A DNA stretch of 16,666 nt from Bacillota bacterium. GTDB taxonomy: Bacteria; Bacillota_C; Negativicutes; JAEYSJ01. This document shows positions 7,073-13,664 of the stretch, piece after piece. The stretch covers positions 1 to 16,666 of the forward strand of contig JAEYSJ010000362.1 in assembly GCA_023434855.1 (NCBI GenBank), written 5' to 3'. Position 1 is the first letter of the stretch; each line of letters starts with the position of its first letter. The position numbers and the translations under genes were made by a program. The notes under the pieces were generated by a model. The model saw only the letters and a program-made list of their open reading frames with translations. It was not told the DNA's origin and searched no databases.

Positions 7073-7100
7073 GCAGGAATATGAATAAGGATGTCGAAAG
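7073..7100 (+). promoter_or_regulatory. Candidate sigma-H-like promoter upstream of glmU
   Basis: GCAGGAATAT (7073-7082), 12 nt, CGAAAG (7095-7100) has the same spacing as the site before purR. It lies about 90 nt before the glmU start. The intervening stretch is AT-rich with a run of eight T and no supported gene. Confidence 0.35.
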
Positions 7101-7189
7101 ATAAAACGTTTGTGGTTCTGTGAAGTTTTTTTTATTTAATTTCAATGGAGAACATTGGTAGAGAATTTCAGGTGATAGGGGGGGAAGTA

Positions 7190-8554
7190 ATGTCAGATTT
7201 GGCAGCGGTTATTCTGGCGGCCGGCAAGGGGACGCGTATGAAATCGGCATTACCCAAGGTGCTTCACCGGGTAAGCGGCAAGCCTATGGTGGAACATGTA
7301 GTCGAAGCGGCCGATTTCGCCGGAGCTAACCGAAAAATAGTAGTTATAGGCTTTGGAGCGGAAAGTGTTCAAGAGACTTTAAACGGCCGGTGTGAATTTG
7401 TTGTACAAGCCGAACAATTAGGTACAGGTCATGCAGTAATGCAGGCAAAAGACCTGCTACGCGATTTTAACGGCACAGTGATGGTGTTATGTGGTGATAC
7501 ACCTTTGCTGCAAGGGGAACTTCTTATGCAATTAGTTACCGGCCACCGGGAGACAGGAGCGGCTGCTACTGTGCTGACGGCGCGTATGCCTGACCCATCG
7601 GGGTATGGCCGGGTAATTCGTGATACAAATGGCCAGGTTGTTAAAATAGTTGAACAAAAAGACGCAGCACCGGATGAACTATTGGTTGATGAGGTTAACA
7701 CCGGTATTTATTGCTTTGAACGGGCTGCTTTATTTGATGCGCTGGAAGGCATAGATTGTAAAAATATGCAAGGCGAATACTATCTCACAGATGTCATTGG
7801 TATTCTGGCCAGACGCCGGCAGAAAGTGTGGGCGGTAGTTGCCAGGAACCATCAGGATACTCTTGGCATCAATTCAAAGGTACAGCTGGCGCAGGCTGAA
7901 AAAATTTTACGAAACCGTAAACTCATTGCATTAATGGAAAATGGCGTAACTATTATGGATCCTGACAGCACATTCATTGATGCTGAAGTGTCCATAGGTC
8001 CTGATACGATAATTTATCCTTTTACCTGGTTAGAAGGGGCAACAATTATCGGCAGCAATTGCGAGATTGGCCCTAATACACGTATTTACAATACCGCAGT
8101 CGGCGATAATACGGTACTTCATTTTGTTTATGCCCATGAATGCAGGATTGGCGACGAGGTTACAGTTGGTCCATATGTCCATTTAAGACCGAATACTTCG
8201 TTGGCCAAAGGTGTCAAAATCGGCAATTTTGTTGAAGTTAAAAATTCAGAGGTCGGTGAAAATAGCAAGATTCCACATTTAAGTTATATTGGGGATACAG
8301 ATATGGGGGCCAGAGTGAACATTGGGTCTGGCACGATTACTGTAAATTACGACGGTAAAAATAAGCATCGCACAGTCATAGAAGATCGGGCTTTTATTGG
8401 GTGCAACACCAATCTGGTGGCTCCCGTGACGGTAGGCCAGGGCTCCTATGTTGCGGCCGGTTCTACCATTACTAAAGATGTGCCGCCTGACGCACTGGGT
8501 GTTGCGCGGGCGCGGCAGTCCAATATTGAAGGCTGGGCTAATAAACATAGATAA
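7190..8554 (+). CDS. glmU: Bifunctional GlcN-1-P acetyltransferase / GlcNAc-1-P uridylyltransferase
   Basis: GlmU makes UDP-N-acetylglucosamine for peptidoglycan in two steps in the cytoplasm. It has 454 residues, the normal length. The N-terminal uridylyltransferase domain has LAAGKGTRMKS (9-19), K23 and the metal aspartate D103 in CGDTPLL. The C-terminal left-handed beta-helix acetyltransferase is built from hexapeptide repeats, with LRPNTSLAKGVKIGNFVEVK, NIGSGTITVNYDG and GCNTNLVAPV. The frame is open upstream to 7145, but ATG 7190 follows the strong G-run ribosome-binding site (7178-7186) and gives the usual N-terminus. It sits upstream of prs, as in many Firmicutes. Confidence 0.97.
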   Translation: MSDLAAVILAAGKGTRMKSALPKVLHRVSGKPMVEHVVEAADFAGANRKIVVIGFGAESVQETLNGRCEFVVQAEQLGTGHAVMQAKDLLRDFNGTVMVLCGDTPLLQGELLMQLVTGHRETGAAATVLTARMPDPSGYGRVIRDTNGQVVKIVEQKDAAPDELLVDEVNTGIYCFERAALFDALEGIDCKNMQGEYYLTDVIGILARRRQKVWAVVARNHQDTLGINSKVQLAQAEKILRNRKLIALMENGVTIMDPDSTFIDAEVSIGPDTIIYPFTWLEGATIIGSNCEIGPNTRIYNTAVGDNTVLHFVYAHECRIGDEVTVGPYVHLRPNTSLAKGVKIGNFVEVKNSEVGENSKIPHLSYIGDTDMGARVNIGSGTITVNYDGKNKHRTVIEDRAFIGCNTNLVAPVTVGQGSYVAAGSTITKDVPPDALGVARARQSNIEGWANKHR

Positions 8555-8596
8555 TGGTATGTTCTCGTAAAGATGTTAAGCGGAGGTAGTAGATCA

Positions 8597-9547
8597 ATGA
8601 TTTTAGAAGATGGTAAGAGGTTGCGCATTTTCACCGGCAATTCCAATCCGGCCTTGGCACAGGAGATTGCCAGTCACTTGGGCATTTCTGTTGGTGACGC
8701 CTTTGTCGGGCATTTTAATAATGGCGAAATTCAGGTAATTGTTGATGAAAGTGTGCGCGGCAAAGACGTATTTATTGTGCAACCTACCAGTCAACCTGTA
8801 AATGAGAATATTATGGAACTACTGATCATGGTGGATGCTTTCAGACGGGCTTCAGCTCGTCATGTTACTGCTGTTATACCCTATTATGGTTATGCTCGCC
8901 AGGACCGGAAAACTCGTGGGCGGGAACCTATTTCAGCGAAGCTTATTGCTAATCTTTTAACAATTGCCGGAGTAAGCCGGGTCGTCACTATGGATCTTCA
9001 TGCTGGTCAGATCCAAGGGTTTTTCGATATTCCGGTGGACAACCTGCCAGGAGTTCCCTTACTGGCTGACTATATTACTTCAAAAAAGTTGGAAGATTTA
9101 ATAGTAGTTTCCCCTGATCTTGGTGGAGTGACACGGGCCAGGCAATTGGCTGACCGCCTGCATGCGCCTATTGCCATTATTGAAAAACGTCGTCCGGCAC
9201 CAGGGGTAGCTGAAGTAATGAATACCATTGGCAGCGTAGAAGGCAAAACTGCAGTGATTATTGATGATATTGTTGATACTGCGGGGTCCTTGACCGAGGG
9301 GGCCAGAGCACTGGCCAGACTGGGAGCAAAAGAAGTATTTGCCTGCTGTACCCATCCGGTGCTTAGCGATCCGGCGATAGAACGGATTGAAGCCTCGAAT
9401 ATTTCAGAACTTATTGTTACTAATACGATTCCTTTAGCGCCGGAAAAGCGTACTCCCAAAATTAAAGTGCTGTCAGTTGCGCCGCTTCTGAGCGAGGCAA
9501 TCATCCGTATTTTTGGCGAACTGTCGGTAAGCAAGCTGTTTGATTAG
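8597..9547 (+). CDS. prs: Ribose-phosphate pyrophosphokinase (PRPP synthetase)
   Basis: Prs converts ribose 5-phosphate and ATP to PRPP, the precursor of nucleotides, histidine and tryptophan. It is a cytoplasmic hexamer. It has 316 residues, the normal length. Class I features are all present: [65 protein letters not shown], and the PRPP loop [11 protein letters not shown] (about 221-231). The frame opens at 8573, but ATG 8597 has GGAGG (8582-8586) 10 nt before it and fits the family N-terminus. It follows glmU by 42 nt, probably in one transcript. Its product is the effector of PurR, encoded nearby. Confidence 0.97.
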   Translation: MILEDGKRLRIFTGNSNPALAQEIASHLGISVGDAFVGHFNNGEIQVIVDESVRGKDVFIVQPTSQPVNENIMELLIMVDAFRRASARHVTAVIPYYGYARQDRKTRGREPISAKLIANLLTIAGVSRVVTMDLHAGQIQGFFDIPVDNLPGVPLLADYITSKKLEDLIVVSPDLGGVTRARQLADRLHAPIAIIEKRRPAPGVAEVMNTIGSVEGKTAVIIDDIVDTAGSLTEGARALARLGAKEVFACCTHPVLSDPAIERIEASNISELIVTNTIPLAPEKRTPKIKVLSVAPLLSEAIIRIFGELSVSKLFD

Positions 9548-9558
9548 AATTTTAATTG

Positions 9559-9666
9559 AACCGCCAAGGACGCTAAGTTCGCCAAGGGGAAACGAGCGAT
9601 AGCCATCGCGTTTTATAAGCTGTATAATATTTTCTCTTGGCGACCTTGGCGGTTAATCGTTTCTCC
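9559..9666. repeat. Family 2 intergenic element, CGCCAAGG type
   Basis: The left arm is made of 9-bp units CGCCAAGGA, CGCTAAGTT and CGCCAAGGG (9562-9588). The right arm CTTGGCGACCTTGGCGGTT (9636-9654) pairs perfectly with 9559-9569 (11 bp) and 9579-9586 (8 bp), looping out the 9-nt middle unit 9570-9578. GGGGAAACGA (9586-9595) pairs with TCGTTTCTCC (9657-9666), ten pairs with one G-T, in interlocked order. Between them is a small hairpin GCGAT-AGCC-ATCGC (9596-9609) followed by GTTTT, which could weakly terminate prs transcripts. The geometry equals that of 4692-4858 although the sequence differs. Confidence 0.75.
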
Positions 9667-9693
9667 TGTATTTCCCTATGAGTGTTCTTATAT

Positions 9694-9721
9694 CAGGACG
9701 TGATTCTCGCGTCCTGTTTTT
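9694..9721 (+). terminator. Intrinsic terminator of the glmU-prs unit
   Basis: CAGGACG (9694-9700) pairs perfectly with CGTCCTG (9710-9716) around a 9-nt loop, followed by five T (9717-9721). Confidence 0.75.
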
Positions 9722-9726
9722 GTATG

Positions 9727-9735
9727 TGGTATAAT
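9727..9735 (+). promoter_or_regulatory. Extended -10 promoter for the GNAT-pth operon
   Basis: TGGTATAAT (9727-9735) combines a TGn extension with a perfect TATAAT. No good -35 box is seen at 17 nt upstream, where the preceding terminator lies; extended -10 promoters can tolerate this. Transcription would begin near 9742, so the family 1 repeat would be part of the leader RNA. Confidence 0.6.
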
Positions 9736-9753
9736 TGCTATAGATATCACTAA

Positions 9754-9879
9754 AGAGGCTGTTTAAAAATGTTCAGATGCGAGGCGTGATGAGGATTGCG
9801 CTGCGCCGCGTACGTAGTTTGTACGCAAGCAAGCAACCGCAAGAACAACGAAGCAGATGGGCGTTTTTTAACAGACTCT
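9754..9879. repeat. 126-bp family 1 palindromic repeat (MITE- or REP-like)
   Basis: The ends AGAGGCTGTTTAAAAATG and CGTTTTTTAACAGACTCT are imperfect inverted repeats. The centre holds a perfect 6-bp stem GCGTAC (9808-9813) and GTACGC (9821-9826) with a 7-nt loop, and the flanks between also show partial complementarity (TTGCG with CGCAA), so the whole element can fold as a long imperfect hairpin. It has no coding capacity. Its ends match the 62-bp copy at 2921-2982. No convincing target-site duplication is visible. It ends 19 nt before the GNAT start codon. Confidence 0.75.
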
Positions 9880-9898
9880 AAGAGTTGGGTGAAAGAAC

Positions 9899-10552
9899 AT
9901 GTCGGTTGCCAAGTTCCATATTGAGCGGGCTGCACCACGGGATATTCCGGCGATTGCCGCGCTGTTTACCGAGAGTTTCCGGGAGAGCGTGTTGCATCAC
10001 TGCGGAAAGATGCCTAATCCTCAGGCTATGCAGGATGTTTTCGCCCTGGTGTATGAAGCTGAGCCGGCGGCGGCGTTTGTCGCAAGATCCGCGTGCGGCG
10101 GGGTAGTTGGTTATTGTTTTGCTCCGACAGATTTATCGCGGCTGTGGGTGCGCAGTATTTTGAGGGGGCATTTGCTGAAATGGGCCTGGCGGTGGCTGAC
10201 AGGACAATATAGTATTGGATTGCATCCGGTGAAGATTATTCTGCTTAACAAACTGGCTTTTTTACAATCTGCATTTACCCCGGCTAAAGCTGCCAAAGCC
10301 CGCATTTTATCGATAGCGGTGGCCGAGGATGTTCGCGGTCAGGGACTGGCCGGCAGACTAATGGAAGCCGCCATGGAATATTTTGCGGCCCGCGGTGTAT
10401 CCAGGGTAAGACTGGAAGTCAGGCTGGATAATGCGCCGGCTATTCATGTATATGAAAAATGGGGGTTTGTACCAGGCGGTATTACAATGGATTCACAAGG
10501 CGAATGGCTCATTATGTTTAAGGAAATGGAGAGTTCATATGCCATTAATTGA
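9899..10552 (+). CDS. GNAT-family N-acetyltransferase, substrate unknown
   Basis: This 217-residue protein is longer than a minimal GNAT (about 150). The acetyl-CoA pyrophosphate loop is RGQGLAGRL (about 146-154), preceded by the strand ILSIAVAEDV, and motif B is NAPAIHVYEKWGFVPGG (about 178-194). The extra length is an insert at about 78-135 rich in W, R, L and K (LLKWAWRWLTGQ), which may be a substrate lid or membrane-surface contact. ATG 9899 has only a weak GGGTGAAAG ribosome-binding site. Its last 14 nt overlap the deacetylase gene, so the two are probably translated together. A sugar or lipid substrate is possible given that neighbour, but this is inference. Confidence 0.85.
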   Translation: MSVAKFHIERAAPRDIPAIAALFTESFRESVLHHCGKMPNPQAMQDVFALVYEAEPAAAFVARSACGGVVGYCFAPTDLSRLWVRSILRGHLLKWAWRWLTGQYSIGLHPVKIILLNKLAFLQSAFTPAKAAKARILSIAVAEDVRGQGLAGRLMEAAMEYFAARGVSRVRLEVRLDNAPAIHVYEKWGFVPGGITMDSQGEWLIMFKEMESSYAIN

Positions 10553-11372
10553 CGTGAAACTGCGCTTAATAAGCATGCTGGGACTGTTGACCGGGGTAGT
10601 AATAATCAGCCTTGTGCTGGATTATCTGCACATCCTGCGAAGACCTATGCGTATTGGGTTTGGTCTGGCCCTGCTGGGGATTATTGCCGGTGTGGCCTTG
10701 ACTTTAAGCGCGGTGCTGCCTGAAAATCATATATTTGGCCCGGTATTTTCCGAAGTCGAGACAGCGCAAAAGATAGTGGCTTTAACCTTTGACGACGGGC
10801 CTTATCCGCCGTATACCGGAGAGATACTGGATATATTAAAGGAAAACCATGTTCCAGCCACATTTTTTGTCATCGGTAAGAACGTAGAAAAGCATCCTGA
10901 ATTGATTCAAAGGATAGTCGATGAGGGTCACCAGTTAGGTAATCATACATATAATCACGTTGATTTATTAAAGGCGGATCGCCGGACGGTAGCGGATGAG
11001 ATTGATAAGACTAATAAAGCAGTGGCAGATATTACGGGGCAGGCTCCCAAGATAGTGCGTCCGCCTCATGGATTCCGCGACCCGGTGGTCATGGAAGTTA
11101 TGGCCGAGCGGGGGCTCAAAGTTGTGGAATGGTCGGTTATGAGCCGTGACTGGGTAAATCCCGGCGTGGAGGAGATTGTTGACCGGACGGTGAAGAATGT
11201 AAAAAACGGTTCGGTAATTCTGTTGCATGATGGTGATGGTGTGGCTCAAGCGGCTTCCCGCGCTCAGACGGTGGAAGCTACCCGGCGTATAATTCGTGAA
11301 CTTGCTGCCCAGGGCTATAAATTTGTCACTGTTGATGAAATTCTCGCTAAACCGGAGGAAGAACATAAGTGA
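10539..11372 (+). CDS. Membrane-anchored polysaccharide deacetylase (NodB domain)
   Basis: This is a 277-residue carbohydrate esterase family 4 protein. Two N-terminal hydrophobic segments (about 9-30 and 38-61) are followed by the NodB domain, probably exported and facing the wall. The five CE4 motifs are present: TFDDGP (83-88, metal D86), HTYNH (136-140, both metal histidines), RPPHG (174-178), DW (204-205) and ILLHDG (H230). Such enzymes remove acetyl groups from peptidoglycan GlcNAc or other polysaccharides. The frame is open upstream to 10431, but ATG 10539 has GGAGAG (10528-10533) before it and gives the membrane-anchor N-terminus. It overlaps the GNAT gene by 14 nt and pth by 4 nt. 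The role in wall modification is likely; the exact polymer is unknown. Confidence 0.92.
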   Translation: MPLIDVKLRLISMLGLLTGVVIISLVLDYLHILRRPMRIGFGLALLGIIAGVALTLSAVLPENHIFGPVFSEVETAQKIVALTFDDGPYPPYTGEILDILKENHVPATFFVIGKNVEKHPELIQRIVDEGHQLGNHTYNHVDLLKADRRTVADEIDKTNKAVADITGQAPKIVRPPHGFRDPVVMEVMAERGLKVVEWSVMSRDWVNPGVEEIVDRTVKNVKNGSVILLHDGDGVAQAASRAQTVEATRRIIRELAAQGYKFVTVDEILAKPEEEHK

Positions 11373-11929
11373 AAATAATCGTGGGCCTGGGCAATCCCGG
11401 GCAAGAATATAGCGCTACCCGTCATAACGCCGGATTTATGGTAGTTGATGAACTGGCTCGTCGCTGGGATGTAGGTTGCTGGCGTGACCGTTTTGAGGCG
11501 TCAATTGCTGAATACCGGGATGAGACCGGTCAGATTATGCTGGTAAAGCCGCAGACATATATGAATTTAAGCGGGACTGCCATAGGGGCATTGGCCCGCT
11601 GGTATAAGGTGGCGGTAGAGGACATTATCGTCATTTATGATGATATGGATTTGCCCACCGGACGTTTGCGTCTCAGGCTAAAAGGCGGCTCAGGCGGCCA
11701 CCGGGGAATCGAATCACTGCTGGCTCATTTAAACCAAGATACCTTTGCCCGGGTGCGTCTTGGCATAGGCCGTCCGCCGCAGGGCTGGGAGGTAGTTGAT
11801 TATGTTCTCAGCAGGTTTACTCCAGAAGAAGTTCCATTGTTGAAAACAGCTATTGAACAGGCGGCAGAAGCGGTGGAGTGTATTGCTAAAGAGGGCATGA
11901 ATAAGGCGATGAATAAGTATAACAAGTGA
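11369..11929 (+). CDS. pth: Peptidyl-tRNA hydrolase
   Basis: Pth frees tRNA from prematurely released peptidyl-tRNA in the cytoplasm. It has 186 residues, the normal length. The catalytic and binding residues are present: N9 in GLGNPG, H19 in TRHNAGF, N66 in TYMNLSG, D91 in YDDMDLPTG, and the loop GGSGGHRGI. The start is GTG 11369 within a GTGA overlap with the deacetylase stop, with GGAGGAAG (11354-11361) at good spacing. The stop also overlaps the next start as GTGA. In many Firmicutes pth follows prs; here two extra genes lie between. Confidence 0.97.
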   Translation: MKIIVGLGNPGQEYSATRHNAGFMVVDELARRWDVGCWRDRFEASIAEYRDETGQIMLVKPQTYMNLSGTAIGALARWYKVAVEDIIVIYDDMDLPTGRLRLRLKGGSGGHRGIESLLAHLNQDTFARVRLGIGRPPQGWEVVDYVLSRFTPEEVPLLKTAIEQAAEAVECIAKEGMNKAMNKYNK

Positions 11930-13191
11930 AGAAGTGTACCTTGGAGTTGATAGCAGTGTTGACAGCGCTTTATGCTGATAAAAACGGTGAAATATATGAT
12001 GCACCCGGTTATCGGGCTGTGGGACGGGTGGACTGGGAGGAAGACATACTGGCACTTGCGGATATGATTCCCATGCCGGAGGGGACGGTATTGGCATATT
12101 TGCCCGGACGGGCCGCAATTGGTGCAAAGGACGGCTGTTTACAGCAAGTCTCCGGCCAAGTACTGGCAGTGGCGGCCATGCTGCCGGTGGGGTATACCCG
12201 CACTAAATTGCCGGCCTACATAAAAAAGAATAATGCCCCGGTGCTGCCTTTATATGGGTATGCAGCAGCGGCATTGTATAATGATGAAATTTATGTAGCC
12301 GCAGTAAAAAGCGATGATAATGCCAAATGGCATCCTTATAAATATAATACGCCGGACCTGAAAAAAAAGGTTGCAAAGGTCAAACGGGAACTGGGAGGCA
12401 ATCGTATTGTCGCTCAATTGGCCAATTGTTCCTTGCGCTGGCAATGCTGTACTGCCCAGAATTTATTCTATCACCGCTGGGAAGCAGGCATTCCGGTATC
12501 CCCGGCCTGCAATGCCAATTGTTTTGGCTGTATTTCCCTGCAGCCCGCCGAATGCTGCCCTTCGCCCCAAAGCCGTATTGATTTTACCCCCACGCCGGAG
12601 GAAATCGCCGCAGTAGGTGTCTATCATCTATGTGACGCACCGGAGCCGATAATAAGCTTTGGACAGGGATGCGAGGGCGAACCTTCGCTGGCATCCGAAA
12701 GTGTCCAGGCGGGTATCAGGCTGATTCGTTCCCGGACAAGCCGCGGAGTGGTAAATATTAATACCAATGCCGGCTTTACTCCGGGCATCAAAGCCCTGGC
12801 AGATGCCGGCCTGGACAGTATGCGGGTCAGCATGATCAGTGCCGTGCCGGAAAACTATCAGGCTTATTACCGGGGAAACTATACTTTGGAGGATGTCTGT
12901 TCATCTATTGCCTATGCCAAAAATCGCGGGGTGCATGTGTCCCTTAACATGCTGTCTTTCCCGGGTTTAAACGACCGTCCGGAGGAACTGGAGGCCTGGA
13001 TAAATTTTATTAATACCACTAAAATAGATATGGTTCAGCTGCGCAATTTAAATGTCGATCCTGATGCTTTTTTGGCTATCATGCCTAAAGCCAAAGCAAA
13101 GCCTTTGGGGGTAAGTCAATTTTTACAAAAAATTAGTACTGCTTGCCCGGCAATAACAATCGGCAGCTTTAGCCATTATATCGCGGAGTAG
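11926..13191 (+). CDS. Radical SAM protein with extra cysteines, function unknown
   Basis: This 421-residue protein has a CX3CX2C cluster motif, C195-N-A-N-C199-F-G-C202, typical of [4Fe-4S] radical SAM enzymes. FGQGCEGEP (about 245-253) fits the SAM-contacting GGE-like strand. Later segments (INTNAGFTPGIKALADAGLDSMRVSM and VSLNMLSFPGLNDRPEELEAW) match the TIM-barrel strands of the SPASM/MoaA-like group. The first 190 residues are an unusual extension. Cysteines C168, C174, C175, C210, C211 and C249 surround the core motif and could bind a second cluster. The start GTG 11926 overlaps the pth stop (GTGA) and has no strong ribosome-binding site, so translation is probably coupled to pth. I do not recognise a substrate. 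Confidence 0.87.
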   Translation: MKKCTLELIAVLTALYADKNGEIYDAPGYRAVGRVDWEEDILALADMIPMPEGTVLAYLPGRAAIGAKDGCLQQVSGQVLAVAAMLPVGYTRTKLPAYIKKNNAPVLPLYGYAAAALYNDEIYVAAVKSDDNAKWHPYKYNTPDLKKKVAKVKRELGGNRIVAQLANCSLRWQCCTAQNLFYHRWEAGIPVSPACNANCFGCISLQPAECCPSPQSRIDFTPTPEEIAAVGVYHLCDAPEPIISFGQGCEGEPSLASESVQAGIRLIRSRTSRGVVNINTNAGFTPGIKALADAGLDSMRVSMISAVPENYQAYYRGNYTLEDVCSSIAYAKNRGVHVSLNMLSFPGLNDRPEELEAWINFINTTKIDMVQLRNLNVDPDAFLAIMPKAKAKPLGVSQFLQKISTACPAITIGSFSHYIAE

Positions 13192-13211
13192 GCGTGCCGA
13201 ATATGATTGGC

Positions 13212-13248
13212 AGTTTATGGACAAACTAGTTATACCATGGCATAAACT
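13212..13248. other. Inverted repeat after the radical SAM gene
   Basis: AGTTTATG (13212-13219) and CATAAACT (13241-13248) are perfect 8-bp complements 21 nt apart, with ACTAGT and CCATGG palindromes between. No U-tract follows. It could be an inefficient terminator or a protein-binding site. Confidence 0.35.
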
Positions 13249-13269
13249 CTGTGAACAGGCCAAAAGATA

Positions 13270-13298
13270 TTGCATAATAAATGTCAGTATGCTATAAT
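13270..13298 (+). promoter_or_regulatory. Sigma-A promoter of rpmE
   Basis: TTGCAT (13270-13275) and TATAAT (13293-13298) are separated by exactly 17 nt. The predicted start near 13305 gives a leader of about 80 nt before rpmE. Confidence 0.75.
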
Positions 13299-13304
13299 TG
13301 CCTA

Positions 13305-13384
13305 GTATGAATCTATATAGGATGCGTTCAAGGAGTGTGGCGCTGAATATATAAGTGGCTTTATAAAGTGAGGTGCAACATATA
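13305..13384 (+). promoter_or_regulatory. rpmE 5' leader, possible ribosomal-protein leader
   Basis: The roughly 80-nt leader has a small hairpin TATAAG-tgg-CTTTATA (near 13351-13366, one bulge) next to the ribosome-binding site. Several bacterial lineages control rpmE through L31-binding leaders. I could not match this one to a known consensus. Confidence 0.2.
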
Positions 13385-13588
13385 ATGAAAGAAAAAATTC
13401 ACCCTAATTTCGGTGAAGCGAAAGTAACCTGTGCTTGTGGCAACACTTTTATGACAGGTTCTGTAAAAAAAGAACTTCGTGTAGATGTGTGCTCGAAATG
13501 CCATCCTTTCTTCACCGGCCAGCAGCGTAACATTACTGCAGGCGGACGTATTGAAAAATTCAATAAGCGTTACGGCCAAGGCGGCTGA
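13385..13588 (+). CDS. rpmE: 50S ribosomal protein L31, zinc-binding form
   Basis: This 67-residue protein ([20 protein letters not shown]) is the C+ type L31. The zinc ligands are C16, C18, C36 and C39 in CACG and CSKC, and the conserved HPFFTG and [10 protein letters not shown] follow. It sits at the 50S/30S bridge in the central protuberance. ATG 13385 follows GTGAGGTG (13368-13375). GTG 13373 is in frame but lies inside the ribosome-binding site. Zinc-binding L31 can act as a zinc reserve in bacteria that also carry a C- paralogue; no paralogue is in the window. Confidence 0.98.
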   Translation: MKEKIHPNFGEAKVTCACGNTFMTGSVKKELRVDVCSKCHPFFTGQQRNITAGGRIEKFNKRYGQGG

Positions 13589-13596
13589 GACGGGAC

Positions 13597-13619
13597 AGCA
13601 GAGCAGGAATGCTCTGCTT
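13597..13619 (+). terminator. Hairpin between rpmE and the DUF1385 gene
   Basis: AGCAGAGC (13597-13604) pairs perfectly with GCTCTGCT (13611-13618) around the loop AGGAAT. The sequence after it (TGATTTGTATAT) is only moderately T-rich, so partial termination or mRNA end protection of rpmE is plausible. Confidence 0.45.
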
Positions 13620-13664
13620 GATTTGTATATGGGGAACAAGCCTTTTCTGGAGAGGGGGAGTAGT

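Noticed and set aside
9754..9879. Possible insertion sequence
   Set aside because: There is no transposase frame and no clear target duplication; only a non-autonomous repeat can be supported.
9750..9938. 62-residue - strand frame before the GNAT gene
   Set aside because: It is a translation of the palindromic repeat with no protein-like features.
13309..13356. 15-codon leader frame ahead of rpmE
   Set aside because: It has no ribosome-binding site and no run of regulatory codons; its start is only a few bases after the predicted transcription start.
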